DNA of 64,000 bases from Deferribacteres bacterium (GTDB lineage Bacteria; Zhuqueibacterota; Zhuqueibacteria; Zhuqueibacterales; Geothermadaptataceae): assembly GCA_020633655.1 (NCBI GenBank), contig JACKDF010000003.1, positions 186,001 through 250,000 of the forward strand. The letters run 5' to 3'. The translations under genes were made by a program, and so were the position numbers. Below the pieces are notes generated by a model. It searched no databases and had not been told where the DNA came from. It saw nothing but the letters and a program-made list of their open reading frames with translations. This document shows positions 27,378 through 36,509 of the stretch, piece after piece; position 1 is the stretch's first letter, and each line of letters starts with the position of its first letter.

Positions 27378-28929
27378 TCAACATCGAACTATTATTGGCA
27401 AAGATATAATAGAATCTCTTACTTTAGGGATGTATGAAGATTCAAGGTTTATCTTCCGTGAATATATTCAGAATGCAGCAGACCAAATAGACAAAGCAGT
27501 TGCTCAAAAAGTATTACCTTCAAGAAAAGACGGGAAAATATGGATAAATATAGATAAAGATGAAAAGAAAATCACTATTGAAGACAATGCCACAGGAATA
27601 AAGAAAACAGAAGTAGTAAAAATATTAAAGAATATTGCTCAATCTACAAAACAAAGAGGGATTGACAAAGGATTCCGTGGTATCGGAAGGTTAGGAGGAA
27701 TAGCATACTGTGATGAGCTTATATTTGAAACATCATATAAAGGTGAAACTACTAAATCTGTAATGATTTGGAGTGCAAAAGAACTAAAAGATATTATCAA
27801 TAATAGATCAAAGGAGGAAGAAGCAGTAAAAGTAATAGACCAAGTCACTGATTTTGATTTTTCAAATGAAGACGAAAATAAACATTACTTTAGAGTTATA
27901 TTAGAAAATGTTTCAAATGCGCTTTTATTGGATTTCAGAAATATTCAAGAATATCTTTCTATGATAGCGCCTGCCCCTTTACACCCCAGATTTACACTTA
28001 TAGAGAAAATATATAGTTCCATAAAAGCAGATAATTTAAGTATTGATGAATACACAATTTATGTAAACTCAGATGCTATATTTAAAGCATATACAACAAA
28101 AATATATGAGGGAATAGAAAACAATAAGAAAGCCATCGATGAAATTTTTGATATCCAAACTTTTACCCTGAAAATGGATGATGATAGTTTTTTAGCCTGG
28201 GGATGGTACGGTATCTCTAATTTTAAGAAACAAATCCCAGAAAAGGGAAATATCGCAAGAGGAATTCGCTTAAGGAGCGGAAATATTCAAATTGGAAATG
28301 CATATTGTTTAAATAAACTACATAAAGAACAAAGAGGAAATTTTTATTTTTTTGGAGAAGTTCATGCACTACACAAGGATTTAATCCCAAATGCTAGAAG
28401 AGACTATTTTTTAGATACACATGCATTGAAAATTTTTGAGGATAAACTTAAAAATCTATTTAAAAACGATCTTTATAAATTATATCACTTTGCTTCAAGT
28501 ATACGTTCCAAACAAAAACGAATTGATCGTTTAACAACCTTTAAATCAGAATATCAACAAAAAATTGACACAGGCTTTACCAATAAAGATGAAGCTGAAG
28601 TTTACAAAGAAAAATTTACTGACTTAAAAGATCAAGCTGAAAAAGCGACACAAGAACTTAATAAAATCAAACAAGATGTTACTGATACTAAATCACCTCA
28701 AAGTAAAATTCTCAACCGAACCTGTAATGGGGAAGACGTTACAACAAGGACTAATCCACAAGAAATATATGAAAATGATAAGTTAAAATATCTAACAGAT
28801 AATTTAAGCAAACTAACTAAGAAAGACAGGAAACTAATTTCAAGAGTATATTCGGTTATAGACAAGGTTTTACCGAAAGAAATTGCAGAAAATTTAAAGT
28901 TAAAGATTAATGAGGAATTAAGTGACTAA
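27370..28929 (+). CDS. Hsp90-fold (GHKL) ATPase
   Basis: The 519-residue protein has the Bergerat ATP-binding motifs: N-box E31-YIQN-A (residues 31-36), G1 EDNATG (71-76) and G2 GFRGIGRLGG (101-110). The middle is a beta/alpha domain, and a basic coiled coil (about 390-440) precedes a helical tail. It is not a normal HtpG: it is shorter and lacks the HtpG C-terminal dimer region as far as I can judge. Hsp90-like ATPases of this type occur in several phage-defence islands. It overlaps both neighbours by 8 nt, so the four proteins are probably made in fixed ratio. Confidence 0.8.
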   Translation: MDNQHRTIIGKDIIESLTLGMYEDSRFIFREYIQNAADQIDKAVAQKVLPSRKDGKIWINIDKDEKKITIEDNATGIKKTEVVKILKNIAQSTKQRGIDKGFRGIGRLGGIAYCDELIFETSYKGETTKSVMIWSAKELKDIINNRSKEEEAVKVIDQVTDFDFSNEDENKHYFRVILENVSNALLLDFRNIQEYLSMIAPAPLHPRFTLIEKIYSSIKADNLSIDEYTIYVNSDAIFKAYTTKIYEGIENNKKAIDEIFDIQTFTLKMDDDSFLAWGWYGISNFKKQIPEKGNIARGIRLRSGNIQIGNAYCLNKLHKEQRGNFYFFGEVHALHKDLIPNARRDYFLDTHALKIFEDKLKNLFKNDLYKLYHFASSIRSKQKRIDRLTTFKSEYQQKIDTGFTNKDEAEVYKEKFTDLKDQAEKATQELNKIKQDVTDTKSPQSKILNRTCNGEDVTTRTNPQEIYENDKLKYLTDNLSKLTKKDRKLISRVYSVIDKVLPKEIAENLKLKINEELSD

Positions 28930-30919
28930 GAAAATCTTGTTATTAGAACCGAATTATAAAAACAAATATCCACCAATTGGTTTAATGAAAATTGCGACAT
29001 ATCATCGAATGCTCAACGATGAAGTTACTTTTTTTAAAGGTGACCTTCGATCATTTGTTTTCAATCAGGTTTACTCACTCTGTTTTAATAAATTACAAAA
29101 CATCGACTCCAATATAGATTGGTTGAAACAGCAAAAATTCATCAAAGAGTTTATTAAAAGGAAAAATACCGATTTTTTTGATCAAAGCGTTTTCCTAGAA
29201 TCTTCTAACAAGCCTTTAATCAAAGAATGTCTCAACTATTATAGGAACTATTACATAGGGGGAAAATATAAAAATGAGCCTTCCTGGGATAGAGTATATG
29301 TATCTACATTATTTACTTTTTATTGGAAAATCACAATAGAAACAATTGAATTTGCCAAAGCATTAGTTAAAGATCTTAAAGAGTTAAAGATCGGTGGGGT
29401 GATGGCATCCCTACTTCCACAGGAAATAGAAAAATCAACTGGAATAAAACCAATTGAAGGGTTACTTGATAAGCCTAAAATACTTGACACACATAATGAT
29501 ATCATTATAGATGATTTACCACTTGATTATTCAATTCTTGATGAAATTGATTATAAATATCCAACTCAGAGTGCATATTTCACTTTTATGACCAAAGGAT
29601 GTACTCGAAAATGTGCATTCTGTTCAGTACCTAAACTTGAACCTACATACAAATCTAAAATTCCTACTTTGGATAAATTCAAATGCGTTAACCAAATGTT
29701 TGGAGAACAACAAAATTTATTACTTATGGACAATAATGTTTTAGCTTCTCCTCATTTTTATGATATTATCCGAGAAATTAAAGAAATGGGGTTTTATAAA
29801 GGGGCTACTTATACAGAACCGAATCAATTAGAAATAGCTATTAGGAACCTGAAAGATGGCATTAATGACAAAGCTTATATTAAAAAATCATTTCAACTCA
29901 TTCATAAGTTAATAAAACGGTTGAGAGGCAAAACAGCTCTAGATTATTACAACTATTTGGATAAATTTGACTTACTAGAATTAGAAACAACTACAAAGGA
30001 AAATTTAATAAAGGTTTATCCAAAAATATCAAAAACATACGAACAATTACGTACAAAAACTCCGAAACAAAGATTCGTTGATTTTAATCAAGGGACAGAT
30101 TGTAGATACATTACGGATGATATTATGAAATTAATAAGTGAAATCCCAATTCGACCTTTGCGAATTGCATTTGATTATATTAGTTTGAAAGAAAAATATA
30201 TTGAAGCAATCAAGTTGGCTGCCAAATATGAAATTAAGGAATTATCAAATTATATTCTTTATAATTTCCAAGATTCGCCTAATGATTTATATAATAGATT
30301 AAAAATAAATGTTGAGCTCTGTGAAAACTTAAATATCTATATCTACTCTTTTCCAATGAAGTATATACCACTTTATGGCGAAGAATCAAAAAATAGAGAA
30401 TTTATTGGAAAAAAATGGAACAGAAAATTTATACGTGCCATACAATCCATTTTAAATGTCACAAGAGGCATTGTTTCACCTGGTAGAAATTTTTTTGAAA
30501 AAGCATTTGGAAAAAATATTTCAGAATATCATGAACTGCTTTATATGCCAGAAACTTATATTGTGTATCGTAAAATTTTTGAAGAAGAATTAGGTTATAC
30601 GAAGATCTGGCGTGAACAATTTAATAATTTATCTAAAGATGATTGGATTGAAGCTAAACCGATTATTGAATCTAATGAATTTCAAGATTATACTAGTAAA
30701 ACTAACAATCCAAAAGTTCTTAAATTATTAAAACATTATAGTGTTAAAAATTACGATGTAAAAAAAGATGACATAGCTTTCAAAAAATTAAGAAGAAAAT
30801 ATGACCGATTGATAAAAGGGGATCAATTTCTTAATCTAACCATTACTTATGATTTTGAAAATGTTAATAAAAGTAATGGAATTGATACTTTCCGAATACA
30901 TGTAGAAGAGAAAAAATAA
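28922..30919 (+). CDS. B12-binding-like radical SAM enzyme, last gene of the operon
   Basis: The 665-residue protein starts at GTG 28,922, overlapping the previous gene by 8 nt. The N-terminus (KILLLEPNYKNKYPPIGLMKIA) resembles the Rossmann-like cobalamin-binding domain of methylthiotransferase or P-methylase-type enzymes. The radical SAM motif is Cys227, Cys231, Cys234 (CTRKCAFC). A long helical C-terminus with no known motif follows. The substrate could be a nucleotide, tRNA/DNA base or protein. Its coupling to DNA-processing enzymes suggests nucleic-acid modification or a chemical signal in defence. Confidence 0.8.
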   Translation: MTKKILLLEPNYKNKYPPIGLMKIATYHRMLNDEVTFFKGDLRSFVFNQVYSLCFNKLQNIDSNIDWLKQQKFIKEFIKRKNTDFFDQSVFLESSNKPLIKECLNYYRNYYIGGKYKNEPSWDRVYVSTLFTFYWKITIETIEFAKALVKDLKELKIGGVMASLLPQEIEKSTGIKPIEGLLDKPKILDTHNDIIIDDLPLDYSILDEIDYKYPTQSAYFTFMTKGCTRKCAFCSVPKLEPTYKSKIPTLDKFKCVNQMFGEQQNLLLMDNNVLASPHFYDIIREIKEMGFYKGATYTEPNQLEIAIRNLKDGINDKAYIKKSFQLIHKLIKRLRGKTALDYYNYLDKFDLLELETTTKENLIKVYPKISKTYEQLRTKTPKQRFVDFNQGTDCRYITDDIMKLISEIPIRPLRIAFDYISLKEKYIEAIKLAAKYEIKELSNYILYNFQDSPNDLYNRLKINVELCENLNIYIYSFPMKYIPLYGEESKNREFIGKKWNRKFIRAIQSILNVTRGIVSPGRNFFEKAFGKNISEYHELLYMPETYIVYRKIFEEELGYTKIWREQFNNLSKDDWIEAKPIIESNEFQDYTSKTNNPKVLKLLKHYSVKNYDVKKDDIAFKKLRRKYDRLIKGDQFLNLTITYDFENVNKSNGIDTFRIHVEEKK

Positions 30920-30938
30920 ATTTTGTATTACTAACGCG

Positions 30939-31072
30939 TTGTGCAAAATTAAATCTGATCTCGGGATTCTGAGTTCAAAAGTATTAAAATTGATTAAATG
31001 ACTATGTTTAATATGGAAATCCCAGGATCGGATTTATGCTCAAACTCCATCGCACATTTTAATTTTGCACAA
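30939..31072. repeat. MITE-like inverted repeat, 15-bp perfect ends
   Basis: TTGTGCAAAATTAAA (30,939-30,953) is inverted at 31,058-31,072, with a second imperfect inverted block just inside (AAATCTGATC against GATCGGATTT). The whole 134-nt unit could fold into a long hairpin. No coding capacity. Confidence 0.6.
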
Positions 31073-31107
31073 TGGGTTATTACTAAGCTCGTTCAATTTA
31101 ACCAGTT

Positions 31108-31266
31108 GTGCGAGCGTCGGGGGAAAGAGAAGGGGATACCACAGAATTTTTAACAACATCAATGCTTGCAAAAAAACTACATCATTAACGCAGATTTCCC
31201 CGACTTACCGCATTCCGCCGTTGTGTGGTGTGAATGCGGTAAGTCGGGGAATCCCGGCGCTCGCAC
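31108..31266. repeat. Nested inverted repeat with 20-bp perfect stem
   Basis: A 20-bp perfect inverted repeat at 31,196-31,215 and 31,232-31,251 has a 16-nt loop. An outer 9-bp pair (GTGCGAGCG at 31,108-31,116; inverse at 31,258-31,266) encloses it. The stem is more GC-rich than its surroundings. Confidence 0.6.
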
Positions 31267-31299
31267 TTTTTTAACATGTTACTTTAATCAGGCTAATCT

Positions 31300-31336
31300 A
31301 AAACCCATTCTGGAAACAAATCATGAATGGGTTTTT
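31300..31336. terminator. Intrinsic terminator
   Basis: AAAACCCATTC pairs with GAATGGGTTTT, with T runs on both strands. It is placed to end transcripts of the minus-strand gene at 31,391-32,374. Confidence 0.7.
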
Positions 31337-31390
31337 AAATGTAATTTTATAAATTATTTATAACCGTTTTATTCTCAATTTATCATTTTA

Positions 31391-32374
31391 TCAAAACTCA
31401 ATCAGTTTGAAATACGAGATAACAAGCCACAGAATTCCACTACCAATTCCAGCCGCAACCACAAACCCAACCAATCCCCACAAAAATTGTTTCATCGATC
31501 GCCGATCCTTTTTCTGTTCAAATTCAATCGATGGAATTTTCGGTTGCTCAATCTGGTGTACCTTCTCCTGGAGCATGAGAATCATTTTTGAATTTTGATT
31601 AATTTCTTTATCCTTGTCTTCAATCGTCTGATGCAAATTTTGAATTTCCCGTTGTTGTAAGATTCCCGCTTTTTGGTGCTTGCCAATCTGAATATTCTTT
31701 TCCCGAATTTCTATTTTTAAATCCTTGATCATTTCTTTGGCATCCATTAGTCGGGCGTTAATCACCTGCTCTACTTTCAAATGGCTGTCCTTCAAAATCT
31801 CAACAATCACATTTTGACCGTTATCAGGAGTGTTACCATTTGATATCGATCCGTTATCAGGTTTGATATCACCAGTTTTTTCTTTTTGTTTGGTTAATTC
31901 TTGGGAATCCATTCCTTGTGCTGATAACGCGCTGTTATCGATATTGTTATCAGCCGGTATCGCAGTGTTATCAGAATCGATATCACTGTTATCAATCTCA
32001 ATTTCCGTATGGTTAGCATTTAATCGCAAGTAATTTTCGTGGAGTGATAACAGATTGTTATCAACTCTGTTATCATTGGTCAGATTACTCTGCTTTACCA
32101 AGGCAATGAATTTCTTGCCATCAAGCATGTAAGTAAAGTTCCGTGGATTCTTATAATTCGCTTTCACAAAATCTTTATTCTCAATCATCAAACCTTTATC
32201 AATAAATTTTTTGAATGCTCTGCGAATGGTGATTTCCTGGGCATCAAACTTCTTTGCCAGCAAACCCAGTGTGATAAATTTACTGATATCACCTTTGTTA
32301 TCATGGCTGATATCAATTGATATCGGATCGTTAACAGATGTCGGAATAGGGGATGAATTCTCCATATTTTTCAA
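31391..32374 (-). CDS. Winged-helix, coiled-coil, membrane-anchored protein (candidate partition/tethering factor)
   Basis: The 327-residue protein starts with a Ser/Asp-rich tail, then a predicted winged-helix domain (about 30-92; ITLGLLAKKFDAQEITIRRAF). A low-complexity Asp/Asn-rich linker follows (about 105-185), then a long coiled coil (190-280). One C-terminal membrane helix lies near 303-322. The gene contains an unusual array of GTTATC/GATATC sites, listed separately. The architecture suits a DNA-binding protein tethered to the membrane, such as a plasmid segregation or replication-control protein. It lies beside the RepA-type gene. No named family is recognised. Confidence 0.6.
   Translation of the reverse strand: MKNMENSSPIPTSVNDPISIDISHDNKGDISKFITLGLLAKKFDAQEITIRRAFKKFIDKGLMIENKDFVKANYKNPRNFTYMLDGKKFIALVKQSNLTNDNRVDNNLLSLHENYLRLNANHTEIEIDNSDIDSDNTAIPADNNIDNSALSAQGMDSQELTKQKEKTGDIKPDNGSISNGNTPDNGQNVIVEILKDSHLKVEQVINARLMDAKEMIKDLKIEIREKNIQIGKHQKAGILQQREIQNLHQTIEDKDKEINQNSKMILMLQEKVHQIEQPKIPSIEFEQKKDRRSMKQFLWGLVGFVVAAGIGSGILWLVISYFKLIEF
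31820..32335. promoter_or_regulatory. Phased array of GTTATC/GATATC sites inside a gene (candidate centromere or operator array)
   Basis: Eleven GTTATC/GATAAC sites (starts 31820, 31853, 31923, 31934, 31946, 31967, 31988, 32046, 32057, 32069, 32297) and six GATATC palindromes (31842, 31865, 31979, 32285, 32309, 32319) fall in about 500 nt. Most neighbours are 11-12 nt apart. The same motif is read as Asp-Asn in one phase and Leu-Ser or Ile-Ser in another, so selection seems to act on DNA. Confidence 0.65.
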
Positions 32375-32585
32375 TTAATATTCTTACTAGAATTTTACCA
32401 CAAGTGCTCAAAAAAATCCAAGTTTCACCAAAGCATACCTACAAAGGTTTCAGTGAAGCAAAGCTTTTGACGAACAGCAATTTTCAGGATATAATTTCAG
32501 ATATGATCTATTGGTTACAACGTTTTGGATATTGGATCATAAAGTTTCGAGCATTTCAACTCAAGCATTTTATAAAATCAATTCC

Positions 32586-32834
32586 ATGAAATTTTCAAAT
32601 CAAATCGAACGCATTAACCTTGATGATTTCCAGTTAAAGCATCTGGTGACTATCACACGAGAAAACAAGCGACCAACCATCATCACCGAAGAGGGGATTG
32701 GGATCGCTGTCATCGTACCGTATGTTGATCTCAATTCACGACTTCCCAAACTATCGAAATTCAGCCAACTGAAAAATCGATTTAAACGCTCTCTTAGCTT
32801 CAAAAAAAACAGCCATCGCTATGTGACTGCCTAA
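32586..32834 (+). CDS. Phd/YefM-like antitoxin-type protein, orphan
   Basis: The start at ATG 32,586 gives 82 residues. The N-terminal half (NLDDFQLKHLVTITRENKRPTII, with EEGIGIAVIVPY) fits the Phd/YefM antitoxin pattern of a DNA-binding helix and beta-hairpin. No toxin gene follows. The gene is divergent from the winged-helix gene and convergent with repA. It may be an orphan regulator of one of these genes. A basic tail (RFKRSLSFKKNSHR) could bind DNA. Confidence 0.5.
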   Translation: MKFSNQIERINLDDFQLKHLVTITRENKRPTIITEEGIGIAVIVPYVDLNSRLPKLSKFSQLKNRFKRSLSFKKNSHRYVTA

Positions 32835-32876
32835 ATGAAGTAAACGCCTTAAATAGCCCCTATAGGTGGCCGAATT

Positions 32877-34523
32877 TTAAGTGTTAATTTGAGAGTGTAA
32901 TCCCTTTTTCCGTAATTCTTCGATTTCGGCATCAAATTCTTCGATTGTGCATGCCTTAAAATATACCTTTCCAAAGATAGTATTTTGCTTGTGCTCATGA
33001 TCACTCGCCAATGGCGAATTGAGATATTCAGTTCGCTTTTTTTGTATCTGTGCCTGAGTGGGATTATGTGCTTTGATGTACAAATCAAGTTGCGGTTGAA
33101 TCCGCTCTTCGGCGGATTTTCCGAGCCATGATCGATACACTTGGATTTTATTCTCAAACTCTTTTTGAGATTTTTCTTGTTTAATCTGTTTTTGCTTTTC
33201 AAGTTCTTGGTTGGTTACTTTCGTTTTTGAATTGGTTTCAACTTTCCATTCCTTTGTTACACAGGCAGCAAAATATCCTGTTGGATCATCGATGATTTTT
33301 CCAGTATTTATTCTTGCAAGCAACGCTTCAGCACATGCATTGATTTGGGTTGCTGTTGATCTGTTCAGTAATGAAATGACTTCGTCTTTTGCCACCAATC
33401 CATCTGATATTATTTTCTGAGTACTCACTGATAATTCTTTCGTCTCGGGTTGACGAGCAGGGAATTGCTGCTTTTGCGTCGCTCGTCTGCGTGGGGGAAT
33501 CTCGACTACATCCTGGATATGCTTTTGGTTCAACTCATAGCTTTGTCGTGCTCTCTCACCAATGTGATAAACCAATTTCCAATCCTGATTTTCCTGGGTG
33601 TCGCGCCATTCGACTTCGGTGATGAATTTTGTTGCCAGGAAATATTCATGTGCTCGTTTGAACTGTTTTTTGGCTTTCCACAATTGATCTTGGGGAACAA
33701 GTGGTGCATATCGACAAATCCGTGAATACTTAATTTCAAATATATCTTTGCCGGATTTGATACTGGCAAAGAAATAAATGCAGAACATTTCGTACAACCG
33801 GGATGCGATCGTTCCCGGTAGCTGATTGTAATAGTGCCAATCGAGCGGAACAGAATACCCTCGATTGAAATTTTGCAGATACCATGTTCCGATGACGATA
33901 TAAACCGCATCCGCGCTTTTGCCATCCGGTAATTCTTCACCGGTATAAATCACCCGATCGTACAAATGAAAAGTGTCGTTATGGAATTTCTTCTTGGCAT
34001 CAACCCCTTTGAGTTGAAATGTGCCTTTGGCTTCAACCGACGCTTTGACCAGGTTGTTTAATCCGTTTTGAATGTCCTGACGGTTTTTGCCCGAATCCGG
34101 GGTGATACCCATGATTTGGGCAAGGTAACGCAATGAACCTAACTTGATAGGATTCTCAACTGGTTTGGGAAGAGTATTTAGAACCTGCTCTATAGCTCGA
34201 TGCAAACGCTTTTCAAAATCTCCGGGAAATTTGGAATCAATGTCCCGTGTCACTTTCCAAAGTACATGGCCGGTTCCTTGATCTGAAGCAAGATGTTCTT
34301 CGATGGTGATACGTTCCCGTTTGGAATCCTTGGCTAAGTCGAAAAACGGAAATCGTAAAAAATTGAATTCCGTACGTAGTGATTTGGCAACATCGCTATC
34401 ACCATTAATTTGCAATTCTGTTTTTTTCTTTTGTTGATCCGTAACAGGATCATTGGAAGTATGGGGATAGAGATTATCGATTGTATCAAAGATATTTTGT
34501 CCCATTTTTTTAATTTTAAACAA
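32877..34523 (-). CDS. RepA-type plasmid replication initiator
   Basis: The 548-residue protein shows two winged-helix regions typical of iteron-binding initiators (LGSLRYLAQIMGI; ASRLYEMFCIYFF with KYSRICRYAP), followed by a long charged C-terminal tail. An array of 22-bp iterons and an AT-rich segment lie just upstream of its start, the expected layout for an origin. An inverted iteron half next to the promoter suggests autorepression. The C-terminal 150 residues are low-complexity and may bind host replication proteins. It shows that the element can replicate as a plasmid at some stage. Confidence 0.75.
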   Translation of the reverse strand: MFKIKKMGQNIFDTIDNLYPHTSNDPVTDQQKKKTELQINGDSDVAKSLRTEFNFLRFPFFDLAKDSKRERITIEEHLASDQGTGHVLWKVTRDIDSKFPGDFEKRLHRAIEQVLNTLPKPVENPIKLGSLRYLAQIMGITPDSGKNRQDIQNGLNNLVKASVEAKGTFQLKGVDAKKKFHNDTFHLYDRVIYTGEELPDGKSADAVYIVIGTWYLQNFNRGYSVPLDWHYYNQLPGTIASRLYEMFCIYFFASIKSGKDIFEIKYSRICRYAPLVPQDQLWKAKKQFKRAHEYFLATKFITEVEWRDTQENQDWKLVYHIGERARQSYELNQKHIQDVVEIPPRRRATQKQQFPARQPETKELSVSTQKIISDGLVAKDEVISLLNRSTATQINACAEALLARINTGKIIDDPTGYFAACVTKEWKVETNSKTKVTNQELEKQKQIKQEKSQKEFENKIQVYRSWLGKSAEERIQPQLDLYIKAHNPTQAQIQKKRTEYLNSPLASDHEHKQNTIFGKVYFKACTIEEFDAEIEELRKKGLHSQINT

Positions 34524-34591
34524 CCTACGACGTTGTTATAATTATTATAATATATTACGGAAAATTTTTCGGGCTAACCTTGGCTTGAATA

Positions 34592-34761
34592 TGCACTTTT
34601 CGCCTACTCGAAAGTGCCCGGTTTCCTACTTAAAAGTGCCCAATAACCTACTCGAAAGTGCCCAAATCCCTACTTGAAGGTGCCCAGAAGCCTACTCGAA
34701 AGTGCCCACCCATACTCAAATTCCAACTTATAAGTGCTCACCAGCCTACTTAAAAGTGCCC
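34592..34761. other. Iteron array, candidate replication origin
   Basis: Five 17-bp iterons (consensus CCTACTYRAARGTGCCC) start at 34603, 34625, 34647, 34669 and 34691, exactly 22 bp apart. A divergent copy starts at 34723 and a full copy at 34745, again 22 bp apart. An inverted half (TGCACTTTTCG) lies at 34592-34602. An AT-rich stretch (34,536-34,570) sits between the array and the repA start, and a TGTGGAAAA (7 of 9 to a DnaA box) lies at about 34,799. Confidence 0.8.
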
Positions 34762-34925
34762 GGTCGAATCATCAAGCTGATCATGATTATCTTTCGCTGT
34801 GGAAAAATATAAAATTTCCATAGATTAATTTGGTAGGTTCTTCTACTTTAACATAGGATCGAGGAATATTGAAGAGGGGATAAACCTTTTCAAAAAAAAC
34901 CGTTCATCTTCTCAAATTTGACAAT

Positions 34926-36491
34926 ATGGAGATTGGTATTTTGACTGATGAAAAACAATTCATCGACTCGTCGTTTGCTGAGTCTCTGGAGAAATTCTAC
35001 AAACTCTTAGAACTTTCGCGCAAGACTGGTAATTTTATCATGAAAGCGGAAGCCCTCAACAGTATTGGGGAAATCAGCCAGACTTTAGGAAAAGATAAAG
35101 ATGCTGTTAATCTATTCATGAATGCTTGGCAGATTGCTGAAAAAACAGAAAAATTAGAACTCAAAGATTCAATAGCCAGAAATCTTGGATTCGCCTACTA
35201 CTCACTTGGTGAGATTGACAAAACAGAGACTTGGTTCAAACAATCACTCGAAATTGCAAAACAACTCAATGATGAAAGATCAATCGCAGGGGACATTGCT
35301 AATCTCGGTCTCGTTTATTTTGCTCGTGGAGAATATGCGAAGGCAATTTCTAAGTACAAAAAATCTTTAAAATTCTTAGTAACAAAAGGCACCTTAGAAG
35401 ATCAGGCTTTAACCTTGCATGATTTGGGTGATGCTTATCGTATGTCCGGGAACATTTCTCATGGTGTTACAAGTTATAAGAAAGCTATTCAAATATACAA
35501 ACGCATCGGCAAGAAAACAGGTGTTGCTGAATCCTGTTCAGCGCTTGGATTTCTGTATTATGAGAATGATGAATTCAGCCAGGCAAAAATTTGTATGGAA
35601 GATGGTTTGGAATCAATAAGTCACGAATATGCACCGCTCCAAAAAAGAGATTTATTGGCAAATTTAGGATTGGTTTACTTAAGCTTGAATCAAAGCGATA
35701 AAGCACTTCTTCTGATGGAAGAAGCCTTTGAATTACTTGATGAGAGTGCAAGTGAAACGGACTATGGTATTTTTTACAATAATTTTGGCCTTGCCTATAG
35801 AATGAAAAAGAGCTACCAAACTGCCAAAGAGTTTTTTCTCAAAAGCTATGAAATTCGTCGCCAATACGAACTTGAGCGGGAAACAGAAATCTCTCTGTAT
35901 AACCTTGCTTTGGTATGCTATCATCTGGGGCAACTGGGTGAAGCACAAAAATATTTAATCCAATCAATTGAAATCTGTGAACGCCATAACTGGATTGATC
36001 AAAGAGCCTGGGCATTGGTTCTGCTTGGCGTCATCCAGGAACATTTAGGTGAACATAAACAAAGCCACCAATCCTACTCAGAAGCCATTAAAGTTCTTCA
36101 AGACTACCAGAACAATGAAGGTTTGTGGTCTGCGGTCTATAACCTTGGGCGACTTTATGAAGAAAGTTTGGGTGATTTCAAAAAAGCACAAACTTCATAT
36201 CAGGATTCGGTTAAGCACTTAATGAAAATTCGTACACGCATGTCCATCGATCATCGAGCAAATTACGTGGAAGATAAGCTGAGAGTTTTTGATAGTTTGG
36301 TTCCGTTATTGATAAAACAAGGTGAAAATAAAAACGCCTTTCATTATGCTGAGTTATCGAAGTCACGATCCTTTTTCGAACTGATGCTCGATCAAGATTT
36401 TCTTTCCAATAATGATAAACTGTTTGAGAAAGAATGGTCTTTATTTTCGCATCCTGATTATGTTAGTAGCCTTTTAATAACCACGGACTAA
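34926..36491 (+). CDS. TPR-repeat protein (N-terminal half of a split TPR-CHAT)
   Basis: The 521-residue protein is almost entirely tetratricopeptide repeats, with recurring ANLGLVYFARGEYAKAI-like pairs about every 38-40 residues. It ends in a helical segment (NKNAFHYAELSKSRSFFELM) typical of the link between TPRs and CHAT proteases. The stop is TAA at 36,489. The CHAT gene starts 18 nt later in the same reading frame, so one nonsense codon separates what is usually a single TPR-CHAT protein. It probably acts as the sensor and scaffold of the protease. Confidence 0.85.
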   Translation: MEIGILTDEKQFIDSSFAESLEKFYKLLELSRKTGNFIMKAEALNSIGEISQTLGKDKDAVNLFMNAWQIAEKTEKLELKDSIARNLGFAYYSLGEIDKTETWFKQSLEIAKQLNDERSIAGDIANLGLVYFARGEYAKAISKYKKSLKFLVTKGTLEDQALTLHDLGDAYRMSGNISHGVTSYKKAIQIYKRIGKKTGVAESCSALGFLYYENDEFSQAKICMEDGLESISHEYAPLQKRDLLANLGLVYLSLNQSDKALLLMEEAFELLDESASETDYGIFYNNFGLAYRMKKSYQTAKEFFLKSYEIRRQYELERETEISLYNLALVCYHLGQLGEAQKYLIQSIEICERHNWIDQRAWALVLLGVIQEHLGEHKQSHQSYSEAIKVLQDYQNNEGLWSAVYNLGRLYEESLGDFKKAQTSYQDSVKHLMKIRTRMSIDHRANYVEDKLRVFDSLVPLLIKQGENKNAFHYAELSKSRSFFELMLDQDFLSNNDKLFEKEWSLFSHPDYVSSLLITTD

Positions 36492-36509
36492 ACTCTTGCA
36501 AGGATCACA

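Noticed and set aside
30934..31078. Integron attC site
   Set aside because: The ends do not match the RYYYAAC and GTTRRRY core sites, and no integron integrase is near.
34592..34761. CRISPR array
   Set aside because: The repeats are 17 bp with 5-bp gaps, without unique spacers of 30 bp or more, and sit beside repA. They are iterons.
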